In this document: one piece after another, positions 1-8,050 of the stretch
Position numbering within the stretch: the stretch's first letter is position 1
Layout: each line of letters starts with the position of its first letter
From: Mesorhizobium sp. B1-1-8
GTDB lineage: Bacteria > Pseudomonadota > Alphaproteobacteria > Rhizobiales > Rhizobiaceae
DNA length: 64,000 bases
Direction: 5' to 3'
NCBI RefSeq assembly: GCF_006442795.2
Contig: NZ_CP083956.1
Span: 2,767,501 to 2,831,500, forward strand
Notes under the pieces: generated by a model
The model's input: only the letters and a program-made list of their open reading frames with translations
Told to the model about the DNA's origin: nothing
Database searches by the model: none
Translations under genes and position numbers: made by a program

Positions 1-270
1 AGGCTCTTGGACAGCGAACGCCTGCGGTCGCAGCTAACCGGCCTCGAACGTCGCGTCGGCGAAGGCGGCCGGGAGCATGTCGACCACAGCCCCGGCGCTC
101 ACGACGACCTCTGCAACAGTGTGTGCGGGTTGCTCGTGCACATGGCCGACCTGCACGCCCGCGAGCCACGCGTTTCCCTTGTCGGGCCAAGCGTCATCAC
201 GTCAGACGGCTTGGATTCCTATGCACGGCGGCCCCGCGGCTTTCCCGACCCGTATTGGACGCCCGATTGA
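1..270 (+). CDS. Phage terminase large subunit, C-terminal fragment (5' end outside window)
   Basis: Frame 1 is open from the first base to a TGA at 268-270, giving 89 residues. The stretch with LTGLERR, then GGREHVDHSPGAHDD, matches the end of the RNase H-like nuclease domain of terminase large subunits, where the HDD aspartates bind metal. A short tail of about 45 residues follows. Terminases cut concatemeric phage DNA and drive it into the prohead. Only the C-terminus is visible, so whether the ATPase half is intact cannot be judged. The call rests on motif recognition. Confidence 0.65.
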   Translation, partial: RLLDSERLRSQLTGLERRVGEGGREHVDHSPGAHDDLCNSVCGLLVHMADLHAREPRVSLVGPSVITSDGLDSYARRPRGFPDPYWTPD

Positions 271-276
271 AAAGGG

Positions 277-780
277 ATGAATCCCATGCTGAAAGCTGCA
301 GTCAAAGCCAAAAGCCCCATGGGCAAAACGCTCTATGCCCAGCCAGGCCGCAAGGCCCATCTGTCTGCCTTGATCACAGATATCGAGGCCGAAATCCGCG
401 ACATCGACGAGGCAATCGACGGTCTCGCCTCGAACCAGGCTTTCATGGCGACATCAGGCCCGGTCGGCGGCATCCTGGGGGCCACCAGCGCCGACAGGCA
501 CGACGCATTCGCACGGATCAGGGGAATGCTGGCCGACGAGCTACGTCTTGCTGAAAACGAGCTTGCCCGCACAGTCGAGTCTTTGGTCAGCGAGGAAGAC
601 ATTGAGCGGTTTGAGCGCAGCCAGCGGGAGATCGAAATCGAGGTCGGAAGCAGAAGGGACACCTATGCGAGAGCGATAGCACAGTTTAGCCAGCAAAATG
701 ATCATCGCAGCGCCGCGACGTATGCCTTTGAGAGAGCAATGGCTCGAGCTGCGCTTGCCAAGCAATGGGAAGGACGATGA
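277..780 (+). CDS. Hypothetical phage-associated protein
   Basis: This predicted protein of 167 residues lies six bases after the terminase stop and overlaps the next gene by ATGA, so it looks translationally coupled inside a phage packaging operon. Residues about 25-60 and 85-130 are rich in Glu, Arg and Ala and look helical, perhaps coiled coil. A Gly-rich stretch (PVGGILGATS) separates the two parts. A second ATG nine bases downstream fits the AAAGGG ribosome site better than the first. I recognise no family. A portal gene would be expected at this place, but the protein is far too short for one. Confidence 0.6.
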   Translation: MNPMLKAAVKAKSPMGKTLYAQPGRKAHLSALITDIEAEIRDIDEAIDGLASNQAFMATSGPVGGILGATSADRHDAFARIRGMLADELRLAENELARTVESLVSEEDIERFERSQREIEIEVGSRRDTYARAIAQFSQQNDHRSAATYAFERAMARAALAKQWEGR

Positions 781-1214
781 GCGATTCCCTTGGTCTGATA
801 TTCGGCTGGGCTCTGGTCTCGGAGATCAACGGCGAACCGTACTACGACCTCCAAGGGGATTACGTTCCGCAGGATGCGATGTTGCGCGAGACCACGCGGT
901 TCATGGAAAACAATCGCATGGGCAAACTCATGCACGCCGGCGAACAGGTCGGCACCATCGTGCACAGCTTGCCCCTGACCGCCGACATCGCCAAGGCGCT
1001 CGGCATCAGTACCCGCAGGACGGGTTGGATCGTTGCCTACAAGCCCACCGACAGCAGTCTGGTCGACAAGGTCCATGCCGGCATCTACGGCGGCTTCTCA
1101 ATCGGTGGGACGCGAGGCGTCAAGGAAACGGAGACGCAAACAACAACGCGGACAACAGGAAAACGCAAACCGAACGGCTACTTTGCCGGGCTCGGGACCA
1201 GGAGATCAGGATGA
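777..1214 (+). CDS. XkdF-like phage serine protease domain protein
   Basis: The 145-residue product resembles the XkdF-type putative phage serine protease family, which is expected to process capsid proteins. Visible signs are a DLQGDYVP motif near the N-terminus, a GKLMHAGEQVGTIVHS block around residues 45-60 that carries the likely catalytic His, and a TGWIVAYKP then GIYGGFSIGG block near residues 82-108. The start at 777 overlaps the previous stop as ATGA. The end overlaps the next gene in the same way. The product is short for a prohead protease, and the following gene may hold what is normally its C-terminal part. Confidence 0.65.
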   Translation: MSDSLGLIFGWALVSEINGEPYYDLQGDYVPQDAMLRETTRFMENNRMGKLMHAGEQVGTIVHSLPLTADIAKALGISTRRTGWIVAYKPTDSSLVDKVHAGIYGGFSIGGTRGVKETETQTTTRTTGKRKPNGYFAGLGTRRSG

Positions 1215-1681
1215 CCACGAAACAGATACTCGACGATTTCGAAATCCGGGAGCTGTCGCTTGTCGATTCCCCGGCTCAGGAAGGCGCTCTTGTCGCCATC
1301 ACAAAGGCAAGGCCCGCGCCGATCATTGTCAGGCCTTACGAGGCGAAGATGCAGGAGACTCATCAGATGGAAAAGAAAGACGACGCGATCAGCTTCGGCA
1401 GTTTCGAGGAGGCCTGCGCACATCTGCGCAAGGCCGGTCTGGGTGGGGCGGAGGCGATGGTCGCCGCGCGCCAGCAGCATCCCGCCTTGTTCCAGAAGGC
1501 TCAGTCCCGCGAGCATGAGGTGACCGATCAGGAACAGGACCTCAAGAAGGCACGCGACGGGCGTGCCCGAATGAACCAAATCGACGCGTTGGTCCGCACA
1601 ACGGCTCTCGGCAAGGGCGTGAGCAGAACGGATGCCCTTCGAATGGTCAGGAAATTGAATCCGGCATTGTTCGACGACTGA
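1211..1681 (+). CDS. Hypothetical phage protein downstream of the protease
   Basis: The 156-residue product starts at an ATG overlapping the protease stop, with AGGAGATCAGG just upstream. The N-terminal stretch IRELSLVDSPAQEGA resembles the 'SLVD-PA' block often seen in phage prohead protease polyproteins, so this may be a split-off protease or scaffold segment. The rest (residues about 50-150) is a charged, helical region with ALRMVRKLNPALFDD at the very end. No capsid gene follows. Instead there is a terminator-like hairpin about 120 bases downstream. Function unknown. Confidence 0.55.
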   Translation: MTTKQILDDFEIRELSLVDSPAQEGALVAITKARPAPIIVRPYEAKMQETHQMEKKDDAISFGSFEEACAHLRKAGLGGAEAMVAARQQHPALFQKAQSREHEVTDQEQDLKKARDGRARMNQIDALVRTTALGKGVSRTDALRMVRKLNPALFDD

Positions 1682-2066
1682 TCATGATTCCGTGGCCGTT
1701 TTCGGGTTATCACGGTCACGGGATAGGCCCGCGGGGTTTTCGGTTCTTCCCCGCGTGACATCGCCTGCCTGACCGCGATGGGCCGCATGGTCGGGTAACT
1801 TGGGGAACGTCGGTTCCATCGCCAGTTACGGCCGACGTTCCCCCTTTTTCCAAAAGGGCACGCTCACCGATCCCTTGGTAGTGGGTCAGTGTGAATTGCC
1901 GGGGCTAGACGGTGCCGGGGCTATATAGTTGACAGACCCAACCGGATTCATAGCACCTAGCCATGGGTCTGGTTAGGGCGTAGGCTCATCTGGTCGCCCG
2001 CGCATAACCTGGCCAACGGACGCTTGGAAGAGACGATCAGGCTTTCGCCCCAACGGGAGGAAAGCC
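1682..2066. other. Non-coding stretch of 385 bases in the phage-like element
   Basis: No convincing reading frame is present on either strand. The one clear structure is the strong hairpin with a T tract at 1802-1850. A TTGACA hexamer near 1929 could be a -35 box for the small gene at 2067, but no good -10 box sits at the right distance. Expected phage structural genes are absent here. Confidence 0.5.
1802..1850 (+). terminator. Rho-independent terminator of the phage-gene operon
   Basis: GGGGAACGTCGG at 1802-1813 pairs perfectly with CCGACGTTCCCC at 1832-1843, a 12-bp stem with an 18-base loop, and is followed by CTTTTT. It lies about 120 bases past the last gene of the plus-strand phage operon and is well placed to end it. 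Confidence 0.75.
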
Positions 2067-2234
2067 ATGCCTAGCGATAGCGGCCGCGAGCATCAGACTG
2101 CTAAGGAAAGGCACGTCAACTGGCTTGTGGACAGAACCGGCATCACCCATACGCAGGCCCATGAGCTTATCGACTTGCTCGGTGTGGGCAATCTGTCGTC
2201 GCTGGTGCGTGAAGCGCTCTTGCTGAAAAAGTAG
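2067..2234 (+). CDS. Small hypothetical protein, 55 residues
   Basis: A 55-codon frame opens with ATG at 2067 behind a clear GGGAGGAAA ribosome site and ends with TAG at 2232-2234. The product has a hydrophilic N-terminus (SGREHQTAKERH) followed by two predicted helices (VNWLVDRTGITHTQAHELID, then VREALLLKK), an arrangement like a small helical DNA- or protein-binding fold. Similar short helical proteins are common in rhizobial genomes, but I cannot name a family with certainty. It lies alone between non-coding stretches of the integrated element. Confidence 0.55.
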   Translation: MPSDSGREHQTAKERHVNWLVDRTGITHTQAHELIDLLGVGNLSSLVREALLLKK

Positions 2235-2424
2235 TCCGCCCCTACTTCGACGGCCCCGTCCCGATATGGAACATTTCCCTGACTGTGGGATTAATCATTC
2301 TAGGCGGTTGGGGATGCAGCCGCCCGTTTCGAGAGTAACTCTCCTGGCAAGCCCGTCGCCTAGTTGGGTTAAGCGGCGGGCTGTTATCCCACTTGAGGCG
2401 AAGGTCACCAAACGGTTTCAAGCG

Positions 2425-2655
2425 TTAAGAACATTCGGGAAGCTTGCACTTTTTGAGATTTAGCTGTGCTCGGCTACACGCCAGCAGGGCTTCGGTCAGC
2501 TGTTTGTTATCCACATTCTTACCCGTGAACGCGCGCAGCAGTTCACTTGCTTGCTTTTCCCACTCGGTTTCGGGGGTGTCTTCGATGCTCGCCGTTAATG
2601 CGCGGCAGAGAATGTCAAAGTCGAATGCAGAAATCCCTGGACGGCTGCCGTTCAT
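2425..2655 (-). CDS. Hypothetical protein, 76 residues
   Basis: The reading frame has an AAGGAGCT ribosome site directly before its ATG, which favours a real gene. The product is soluble and mixed in charge, with a helix-rich middle (EKQASELLRAF) and two Cys pairs near the C-terminus (LLACSR, KKCKLPECS). I recognise no family. The gene lies on the minus strand, convergent with the small gene ending at 2234, and the intervening 190 bases contain only an imperfect GC-rich hairpin. Confidence 0.45.
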   Translation of the reverse strand: MNGSRPGISAFDFDILCRALTASIEDTPETEWEKQASELLRAFTGKNVDNKQLTEALLACSRAQLNLKKCKLPECS

Positions 2656-2856
2656 AGCTCCTTCTCCCCTAACCCTACCCGAGCCTTAATTGAATGACTC
2701 TCCGAGGAGTTGGCAATAATTTTTGTTAATATGTCCACTTGAAATATAGCGCTGGTTCTCGTTAGCGCTGTGAGACGGAAACGCATCGAAACGACCCCTG
2801 ACCTGATCGATGCCTCCGCTGCTTCTGTAGCGCCCCTCCCTGCTGTCGCAATCCGC

Positions 2857-2884
2857 AAAAAAGCCCCCGATGAAGGGGGCTTTT
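2857..2884 (-). terminator. Rho-independent terminator, minus strand
   Basis: GCCCCC and GGGGGC form a stem around a six-base loop. On the minus strand it is followed by six T residues (A at 2857-2862 on the plus strand). It lies 20 bases past the stop of the minus-strand basic protein gene at 2904. The plus strand also has four T residues, so it may work in both directions. Confidence 0.7.
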
Positions 2885-2903
2885 GCAATTCGATGATTTT
2901 TTG

Positions 2904-3329
2904 TCAGGCGTCGGTCTCGGTCTTGCTTTCAGACTCGACGGCTTTCGCGGCAACATCGGCTGCGGCGTCGGCGGCCGTCTCGATTGTTTGAATGCCCTTC
3001 GGCTTCTTCACGGTCTTCGGTTTCGCCTCGACAGGCTTCCACAGGCCTTTCGTCTTCCATTGCCGAATCCAACTCGTGATCGTTCCTTTGGCAAGGCCGA
3101 GTTGGATGCCCAGCTTCAACGCGGCATCAGCGCCTTTCGCCTTGAGTTCGATGGCGACTTTTTCCTTCCTGGTCCCGGCTACAACTCCGAACTCACCCTT
3201 GGTCTTCTTCGCAATCACGGGTGTTTCAGTTCCCGCTTTGTTCTCAGACGTCTTTACACTTTGCCGGCCCTTGGAATCGGCAGTCTTCGTAACGGGTTTG
3301 CCTGTTGCGGCTCCGGTCTTCTTAGCCAT
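2904..3329 (-). CDS. Small basic Lys/Ala-rich protein with a helix-turn-helix-like segment
   Basis: The likely start is the ATG at 3329, seven bases after GGAGAGAG, giving 141 residues. The first 55 residues are low-complexity Lys, Thr and Gly. Residues about 70-95 (LGIQLGLAKGTITSWIRQW) look like a helix-turn-helix. The tail is rich in Ala, Glu and Thr. The overall shape suggests a small nucleoid-like or DNA-binding protein, but this is inference. The same ribosome-site leader, GGAGAGAGCAAAT, precedes the integrase gene, so the two may share an origin or translational control. A terminator follows 20 bases downstream. Confidence 0.6.
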   Translation of the reverse strand: MAKKTGAATGKPVTKTADSKGRQSVKTSENKAGTETPVIAKKTKGEFGVVAGTRKEKVAIELKAKGADAALKLGIQLGLAKGTITSWIRQWKTKGLWKPVEAKPKTVKKPKGIQTIETAADAAADVAAKAVESESKTETDA

Positions 3330-3591
3330 TTGCTCTCTCCAATCGAAATCGCAGTTCCAATCAACTGCAAGTTGCATATATGCGACTGAGATGCAGGGAC
3401 AAGCCGAATGGGCACACTGAAAGCTGTCGAAAGCAGGGAGGGGCGCTGCAGAGGCGCGAGGAGCGACACGCACAGTGACGCAGGCGCCAAAGAGGAGGGC
3501 GTCCTGATCCCAGATTAACAAATGTTAATCGTCCAGCGGAACCTATACGAGCTTCGCCCGTTGCGGCTCGGGGGAATAGGGGCCCCAAACA

Positions 3592-3981
3592 ATGATTTCT
3601 GGTTCTGTGCTGGTTGTCGAGGACGAGTCTGTTGTGCTCCTTGACATTGACCACTCGCTTCAAGAGGTAGGATACAGCGTGATCACCGCCTATCGTGGCG
3701 CGGATGCGATAGAGGCGTTCGATGACCATCCCGAGCGTGTCCGAGGGCTCGTAACTGATATCAGGCTTGGCGATGACACTGACGGCTGGGCAGTGGCCAG
3801 ACACGTGAGGAGCGTCAATCCAGACCTTCCGGTGATCTACATGAGCGGCGATGGGGCGGTAGACTGGCAGACTGAGGGCGTCTCAAATAGTCTTATGATC
3901 GAGAAGCCCTTCGAGATGCAGCAGATCATCACTGGTCTGGCTGACCTGCTGAATGAGGCCCCAGTCGGGGCGTACCCATGA
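3592..3981 (+). CDS. Single-domain response regulator (CheY-like receiver)
   Basis: The 129-residue product is a lone receiver domain with no output domain. VVEDE near residue 10 supplies the acidic pocket, the Asp in VTDIRLG near residue 56 is the phosphate acceptor, YMSGD gives the conserved Ser/Thr position, and EKPF near residue 103 gives the conserved Lys. It probably acts by phosphotransfer or protein binding to an unknown kinase partner; no histidine kinase gene is in the island part seen here. A 20-codon frame overlaps its stop at 3978-4040 (ATGA) but has little support as a gene. Confidence 0.88.
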   Translation: MISGSVLVVEDESVVLLDIDHSLQEVGYSVITAYRGADAIEAFDDHPERVRGLVTDIRLGDDTDGWAVARHVRSVNPDLPVIYMSGDGAVDWQTEGVSNSLMIEKPFEMQQIITGLADLLNEAPVGAYP

Positions 3982-4071
3982 GTAACCTAAAGAGGAAAAG
4001 GGCAGGGACCGACGCTGTGGCGGAGGTAGCAGCGACATGATGACTTGTACGTCACGACGCCGAAAAGCGCC

Positions 4072-5295
4072 CTAGGCGCCGTGTATCGCCCCAATTCGAG
4101 CGATTTTGTCGTCATCGGGGCCGTGAACGATCAATGCGATCTCCGACGCGACGGCTTCAAGTGCCTGATCCACACGCGGGCCATATTCGCGCGGATCGTC
4201 ATAGACCGCCTGAATGCCTTTGATGCTGTGCCCGAGGGCACGTTCTGCAATCTCCGTTTCGACGTGACGACGAGTCATCAGCTTTCGGGCTGTTCGGCGC
4301 AAATCGTGATGAATCCAGTGCGGCATGTCGGTGGGCAATAGCTTATCGATTTCGGCCTTGCGTTGGCTGAATGCGTTGAACGCCTTTTTCCCCCGTCCGG
4401 CGAAGACATACGGGTTATCTGCCATCCTCGGGATTGTCGCGATGATGTCACGTGCCGCCTGCGACAGCGTGAGGGAAGGTGGAGTGCCCTTTTCACGGGC
4501 TTCATGAGCGATGGTCCAGATGCCCTTGTCGTCAACGTCCTCCCATTGCATCGTTGACAGCTTCTCGCGGCGCTGGCCCGTCAACAGCATCAGCCTGATC
4601 ATCGCGCCGTAAGGGCGATATAGATCCTCATGATCACACGCTGCCCACACGTTCCTGATCTCGTCGTCCGACAGCCAGCGCTCGCGTGGCTTGTATTCGC
4701 CGCGTTTCATGCCCCTGACCACAGGCGAAACGAACTGGTCATCGCGGCTCTCGTACCAACTGAACATCTTGCGGATCGTGGCAAGGACGGCGTCGGCCTG
4801 GCGTGCGCCGTGATCGTCTTCGATGTCGTCAAGGAGTTTGTTTACATCGCGGCGTTTGATGTCGAAGAAAGCTCGATCCTTCCATTTCGGGTAAACGTAG
4901 ACGTTCAGTTGGCGTTCGATCTCGCGCTTCGATCTCAGGCCCTTCTTGTCAACGTGGCGCTTGATGAAGTCTGCTGCGACTTCCGTGAACGTTCCGGCTT
5001 CCTTCGATGCGGTGTGTTGTTCGGGTTTGAACTTGCCAGCGGCTTTACGGGCATCGGCAACGCCCATGTCGGGGTAGGTGCCTAGCTTCGCTGATTTCGG
5101 CTTGCCGGCTTCATACCACAATGCCCGCCAAGACTTCGTTCCGCCGTGGCTGACGACAAGGACGAGGCTACGGCCACGTTCGAGGCGTTCGAGGAAGGAC
5201 CATTGGTTGGGCTTGTCGGTCTTCAAGGGCAATCGAACGTGTTTGATCCAGCGCTCCGTGAACGAGCCGCTGAAATCAGGTTTGTCGGTCTGCAT
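4072..5295 (-). CDS. Tyrosine-type site-specific integrase
   Basis: The 407-residue product begins at ATG 5295 behind GGAGAGAGCAAATC. Residues about 25-90 look like the N-terminal DUF4102-type domain of P4-like integrases (GGTKSWRALWYE, then LGTYPDMGVADARK). The catalytic domain shows LTGQRREKL with the first Arg, HDLRRTARK with the His-x-x-Arg pair, LGHS, and a Tyr in GIQAVYDD as the nucleophile candidate. The gene sits about 170 bases from the tRNA-Lys fragment at 5466-5512, the usual arrangement for a tRNA-targeting integrative element, so it should catalyse insertion and excision at that site. Confidence 0.92.
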   Translation of the reverse strand: MQTDKPDFSGSFTERWIKHVRLPLKTDKPNQWSFLERLERGRSLVLVVSHGGTKSWRALWYEAGKPKSAKLGTYPDMGVADARKAAGKFKPEQHTASKEAGTFTEVAADFIKRHVDKKGLRSKREIERQLNVYVYPKWKDRAFFDIKRRDVNKLLDDIEDDHGARQADAVLATIRKMFSWYESRDDQFVSPVVRGMKRGEYKPRERWLSDDEIRNVWAACDHEDLYRPYGAMIRLMLLTGQRREKLSTMQWEDVDDKGIWTIAHEAREKGTPPSLTLSQAARDIIATIPRMADNPYVFAGRGKKAFNAFSQRKAEIDKLLPTDMPHWIHHDLRRTARKLMTRRHVETEIAERALGHSIKGIQAVYDDPREYGPRVDQALEAVASEIALIVHGPDDDKIARIGAIHGA

Positions 5296-5361
5296 GATTT
5301 GCTCTCTCCTGCATAGTGAATGCATTAATGAATGTAATGCAGGAGCCTTCGCAAAACCATG

Positions 5362-5381
5362 CATGTTTGGTCATGTTTGGT
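5362..5381. repeat. Tandem 10-bp repeat beside the integrase, possible arm-type site
   Basis: CATGTTTGGT occurs twice in direct tandem. It lies between the integrase start and the tRNA-Lys fragment, where arm-type binding sites for integrase or excisionase usually sit. Nearby AT-rich sequence repeats TGAATGCATTAATGAATG-like words. Binding is inferred from position only. Confidence 0.4.
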
Positions 5382-5465
5382 CAACGCATTGAAATTTTTA
5401 TAGAAATAGTAACTGGGCAATGCGATATGACACGATGTGAATAACGCTGAAACGGTCACTCATGC

Positions 5466-5512
5466 GACTCTTAATCAGCGGGTCCACAGTTCGATCCTGT
5501 GCACACCCACCA
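5466..5512 (+). other. Attachment site: 3' fragment of a tRNA-Lys(CTT) gene
   Basis: The fragment carries the 3' side of the anticodon arm with loop CTCTTAA, a complete T arm (CACAG, TTCGATC, CTGTG at 5485-5501), the acceptor strand CACACCC and an encoded CCA at 5510-5512. The sequence before 5466 cannot form the anticodon 5' strand, D arm or acceptor 5' strand, so this is not a working tRNA. Such 3' fragments mark the far attachment site of elements that integrate into tRNA genes. The intact tRNA-Lys should lie beyond the left edge of the window. Confidence 0.75.
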
Positions 5513-5686
5513 AATCTTCCGCTGAAAATCCAAGCCGTTGACCGGAAAGCTTCACGAGAACAAGCTCGCATCCCAGTCTCATGGATAGGTCTCGCGTGAG
5601 ATTTTCTCGGTTGCCATGATGTTCAGGCCTCCTTGTGGTGCATCTTTTCCTTAGGTAGAACGACGCCGGGGTTGGGGGCGTTCGAA

Positions 5687-6433
5687 ATGCAGTCGTTTTA
5701 CATCAACTTGGCGGTCTCTGTTGACCGCCGGAACTGGTTTGATGCGCAAGCAGACCGGCTGGGCCTGGATATCGAACGATTTGACGCGGTGAGCAATGCT
5801 TCGATCGCGGACAGCGTGGCTGATCAGTTCAATGTCTCTAAGGAAGCGGTCGCCTGCTTCTTCAGTCATCGCGCGATTTGGAAGGAAATCGCCGCCGGGC
5901 GCGACAGGTTCGCCGCTATTTTCGAGGACGACGCGCATCTTGGCGCAGATCTGCCCGCGTTCTTGAATGATACGTCGTGGATACCGGCCGATGCCGACAT
6001 CGTTCATCTTGAAAAATTGGGAAAACGGTTTGTCGGCATCGAAACCGGGCAGAGACCACTGGGGAGAAAGCTCTATCAGGCGATCTCGGGTTTCGCCGGG
6101 ACGGCGGCCTACATCATTTCACGCGAATGCGCCGCGAAGCTGTCCGCCACCTTCACGGAAATCAATCAAGAGTTCGATCGGCACCTGTTCGAGGAGGGAA
6201 TGCCCGGCCTGAAGATTTACAAAATCGGTCCCGCGCTATGCATACAGGACCGGTTCACCGCCAAGCCACGTTTCGCATCGATGATCGTGCGCCCTGAGCC
6301 GCCAAAACGTGTTCGCGCTCCCGGCGCGGTATTGCGCGAGGCGGCAAGGATCTACAGGAGGCTGGCTTCCTTCATCGTCCGCTCCTTGCGGCCGCGCCGC
6401 CCCAGGATCATTGCCATCAAGATCAAGTGGTGA
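5687..6433 (+). CDS. Glycosyltransferase family 25 (LPS-type sugar transferase)
   Basis: The 248-residue product opens with FYINLAVSVDRR, the usual family 25 N-terminus, has CFFSHRAIWKEI near residue 67 and the DxD-like metal and nucleotide-sugar motif FEDDAHL near residue 88. Family members transfer galactose or related sugars during lipooligosaccharide synthesis. The start at 5687 is chosen because it places the family N-terminus at residue 3; an upstream frame adds 18 unrelated residues. The C-terminal 40 residues are strongly basic and may bind the membrane. No other polysaccharide genes are adjacent. Confidence 0.82.
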   Translation: MQSFYINLAVSVDRRNWFDAQADRLGLDIERFDAVSNASIADSVADQFNVSKEAVACFFSHRAIWKEIAAGRDRFAAIFEDDAHLGADLPAFLNDTSWIPADADIVHLEKLGKRFVGIETGQRPLGRKLYQAISGFAGTAAYIISRECAAKLSATFTEINQEFDRHLFEEGMPGLKIYKIGPALCIQDRFTAKPRFASMIVRPEPPKRVRAPGAVLREAARIYRRLASFIVRSLRPRRPRIIAIKIKW

Positions 6434-6532
6434 CACGGCGGGTGTCAGCCGGCGCACCCGGATCGGACCATGTCAGTGTTTCTTCAAATGTAGCGGTCCG
6501 GATGCGGTTTGGCTGGCCAATGGTACGATTGG

Positions 6533-6925
6533 TTACTGCGCCGTCTTGCTGAGGCCGACCTTGAATTTGACCTTCATGGTGATCTGTCCGGTCACCGTGA
6601 TCTGCGATCCATTATAGCCATCGAAATTGCGGTTGCGGCCATTGACGTTGGTCGTCATGCCGATGATCTCGCATGTATCGGCCACGGTCTCGACAACCAT
6701 GGCGCAGCTGCCGGCCGCGACCTTGTAGAAGGAGCGAAGCGCGACTTGCTGCTGTGCGGCGGCGTCTTCGTCATCCTTGACCGGAAGGCTCATCGAGAAC
6801 GAAGACTGGATCATGGCGGCCCCGTTGTCACCGGGACGAGGTGGGCGGATGTACTGATCCTGAGCAAAGGCCGGCAAAGCCGCACCGAAAAGAAATACAG
6901 CCAATATTAGGCCTTTGAAATACAT
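6533..6925 (-). CDS. Small secreted protein of unknown function
   Basis: The 130-residue product has a clear Sec signal peptide (hydrophobic core LILAVFLFGAALP, cleavage expected after AFA near residue 20). The mature part is about 110 residues with two Cys (GSCAMVVE and DTCEIIG) that could form a disulphide. The start at ATG 6925 is preferred because it gives the signal peptide directly and has GGGAG eight bases upstream. The mature sequence has alternating hydrophobic residues at its end (QITVTGQITMKVKFKVG), suggesting beta strands. No family recognised. Confidence 0.6.
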   Translation of the reverse strand: MYFKGLILAVFLFGAALPAFAQDQYIRPPRPGDNGAAMIQSSFSMSLPVKDDEDAAAQQQVALRSFYKVAAGSCAMVVETVADTCEIIGMTTNVNGRNRNFDGYNGSQITVTGQITMKVKFKVGLSKTAQ

Positions 6926-7016
6926 CGATCGATCTCCCTCGTGAAACATCTTGTCCATGGAATGATCAAGACGGCGTTATTTCAATGTTTCAACAGTGTT
7001 GAAATTTCGACGGAAT

Positions 7017-8027
7017 TTATTTTTCCGACACGCCGGCTTCGGCAAAGCTCGCCATCCTGGCATGGCATTCCAGCGCCGAGCGGACGATGTTGACGGCAAG
7101 GCACGCGCCGGAGCCTTCGCCGAGCCGCATGCCGAGGTCGAGCAGCGGCGGCAGGCCGAGCGCCTCGAGCAGGCGGCGGTGGCCGGCTTCGGCCGAGACG
7201 TGAGCGGCGATGGTGTGGGCGAGGCCGGTCGGATGCAGCCTTGCCAGCGGCGCCGCGGCAGCGGTGCAGACGAAGCCATCGAGCAGCACCGGCACATTAT
7301 TGCGGCGCGCGGCGAGCGTGGCGCCGAGGATGGCCGCGAGTTCACGCCCGCCCAGCGCGGCAGCAATCTTCAGCGGGTCCGACAGCGAATCGGCATGGCG
7401 CTTGAGGCCCGCCTCGATCGCAGTGATCTTGCGGATCATTCCAGCGTCATCGACGCCGGTGCCGCGGCCGGTCCATTTCTCGGCGCCGCCGCCGAACAGC
7501 GCCGTCGAGATCGCCGCCGCCGGCGTTGTGTTGCCGATGCCCATCTCGCCGAAGCAGACGAGGTCGAGGTCCTTAGTCACCGCGTCGTAGCCGGCCGAGA
7601 CGGCGGCGAGGAACGCCTTTTCGTCCATCGCCGGCACTATCGTGAAATCGCCGGTCGGATGGTCGAGGTCGAGCGGGATGACGTCAAGCCTGGCGCCGGC
7701 GACGCGCGCGAGCTGGTTGATGGCCGCGCCGCCGCCGGCGAAATTCGCCACCATCTGCACGGTGACTTCCGACGGATAGGCCGAGACGCCTTGAGCGGTG
7801 ACGCCGTGGTTGCCGGCAAAGACGAACACCTTCACGTCGTCGAGCTTGGGCATGTCGCGGCCCTGCCAGCGCGCCAGCCAGGCGGCGATGGTTTCGAGGC
7901 GGCCGAGGCTGCCCGGCGGCTTGGTCAGCGTGTCCTGGCGGCGGGCAACGGCATTGGCGGCGGTGTCGCTGCCGGCGGGCAGGTCGAGGCAGGCGGCGCG
8001 CAAGTCTTCGAGCGAATTGAACGACAT
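7017..8027 (-). CDS. cobT: Nicotinate-nucleotide--dimethylbenzimidazole phosphoribosyltransferase
   Basis: This enzyme makes alpha-ribazole phosphate from nicotinate mononucleotide and dimethylbenzimidazole for the lower ligand of cobalamin. The 336-residue product has the family features: KPPGSLGRLE near residue 33, FAGNHGVTAQGVSAYP, FGEMGIGNTTPAAA near residue 165, and GRGTGVDD. The C-terminal catalytic Glu lies in the GMRLGEGSGA block. It is the last gene of the minus-strand cobalamin cluster, 23 bases after cobS. In Pseudomonas denitrificans naming it is CobU. Confidence 0.95.
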   Translation of the reverse strand: MSFNSLEDLRAACLDLPAGSDTAANAVARRQDTLTKPPGSLGRLETIAAWLARWQGRDMPKLDDVKVFVFAGNHGVTAQGVSAYPSEVTVQMVANFAGGGAAINQLARVAGARLDVIPLDLDHPTGDFTIVPAMDEKAFLAAVSAGYDAVTKDLDLVCFGEMGIGNTTPAAAISTALFGGGAEKWTGRGTGVDDAGMIRKITAIEAGLKRHADSLSDPLKIAAALGGRELAAILGATLAARRNNVPVLLDGFVCTAAAAPLARLHPTGLAHTIAAHVSAEAGHRRLLEALGLPPLLDLGMRLGEGSGACLAVNIVRSALECHARMASFAEAGVSEK

Positions 8028-8050
8028 GGGGGCAAGGTCTCCAAAAGGAA

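Larger units (their letters stand above)
1..5512. mobile_element. End of an integrated, decayed phage-like element
   Basis: The left edge lies outside the window. Inside are a terminase C-terminus, an XkdF-like protease gene, unknown small genes, a response regulator and a tyrosine integrase. The right edge is set by a tRNA-Lys 3' fragment ending in CCA at 5512, after which gene content changes to ordinary chromosomal genes. The portal, capsid and tail genes expected after the terminase are missing from this end, so the element looks decayed or rearranged. The boundary at 5512 is an inference from the tRNA fragment. The intact tRNA-Lys gene and the other attachment site should lie to the left of the window. 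Confidence 0.65.

Noticed and set aside
3978..4040. 20-codon gene overlapping the response regulator stop
   Set aside because: The ATGA overlap is suggestive, but the product is very short and basic with no supporting feature; only mentioned with the regulator.
5466..5512. A complete tRNA-Lys gene
   Set aside because: Only the 3' half is present; sequence before 5466 cannot form the acceptor 5' strand, D arm or anticodon 5' strand. It is called an attachment-site fragment.
6988..7004. Terminator TTTCAAC-AGT-GTTGAAA after cobT
   Set aside because: The stem is only 7 bp and AT-rich, with no T tract on the minus strand where the cob operon ends.
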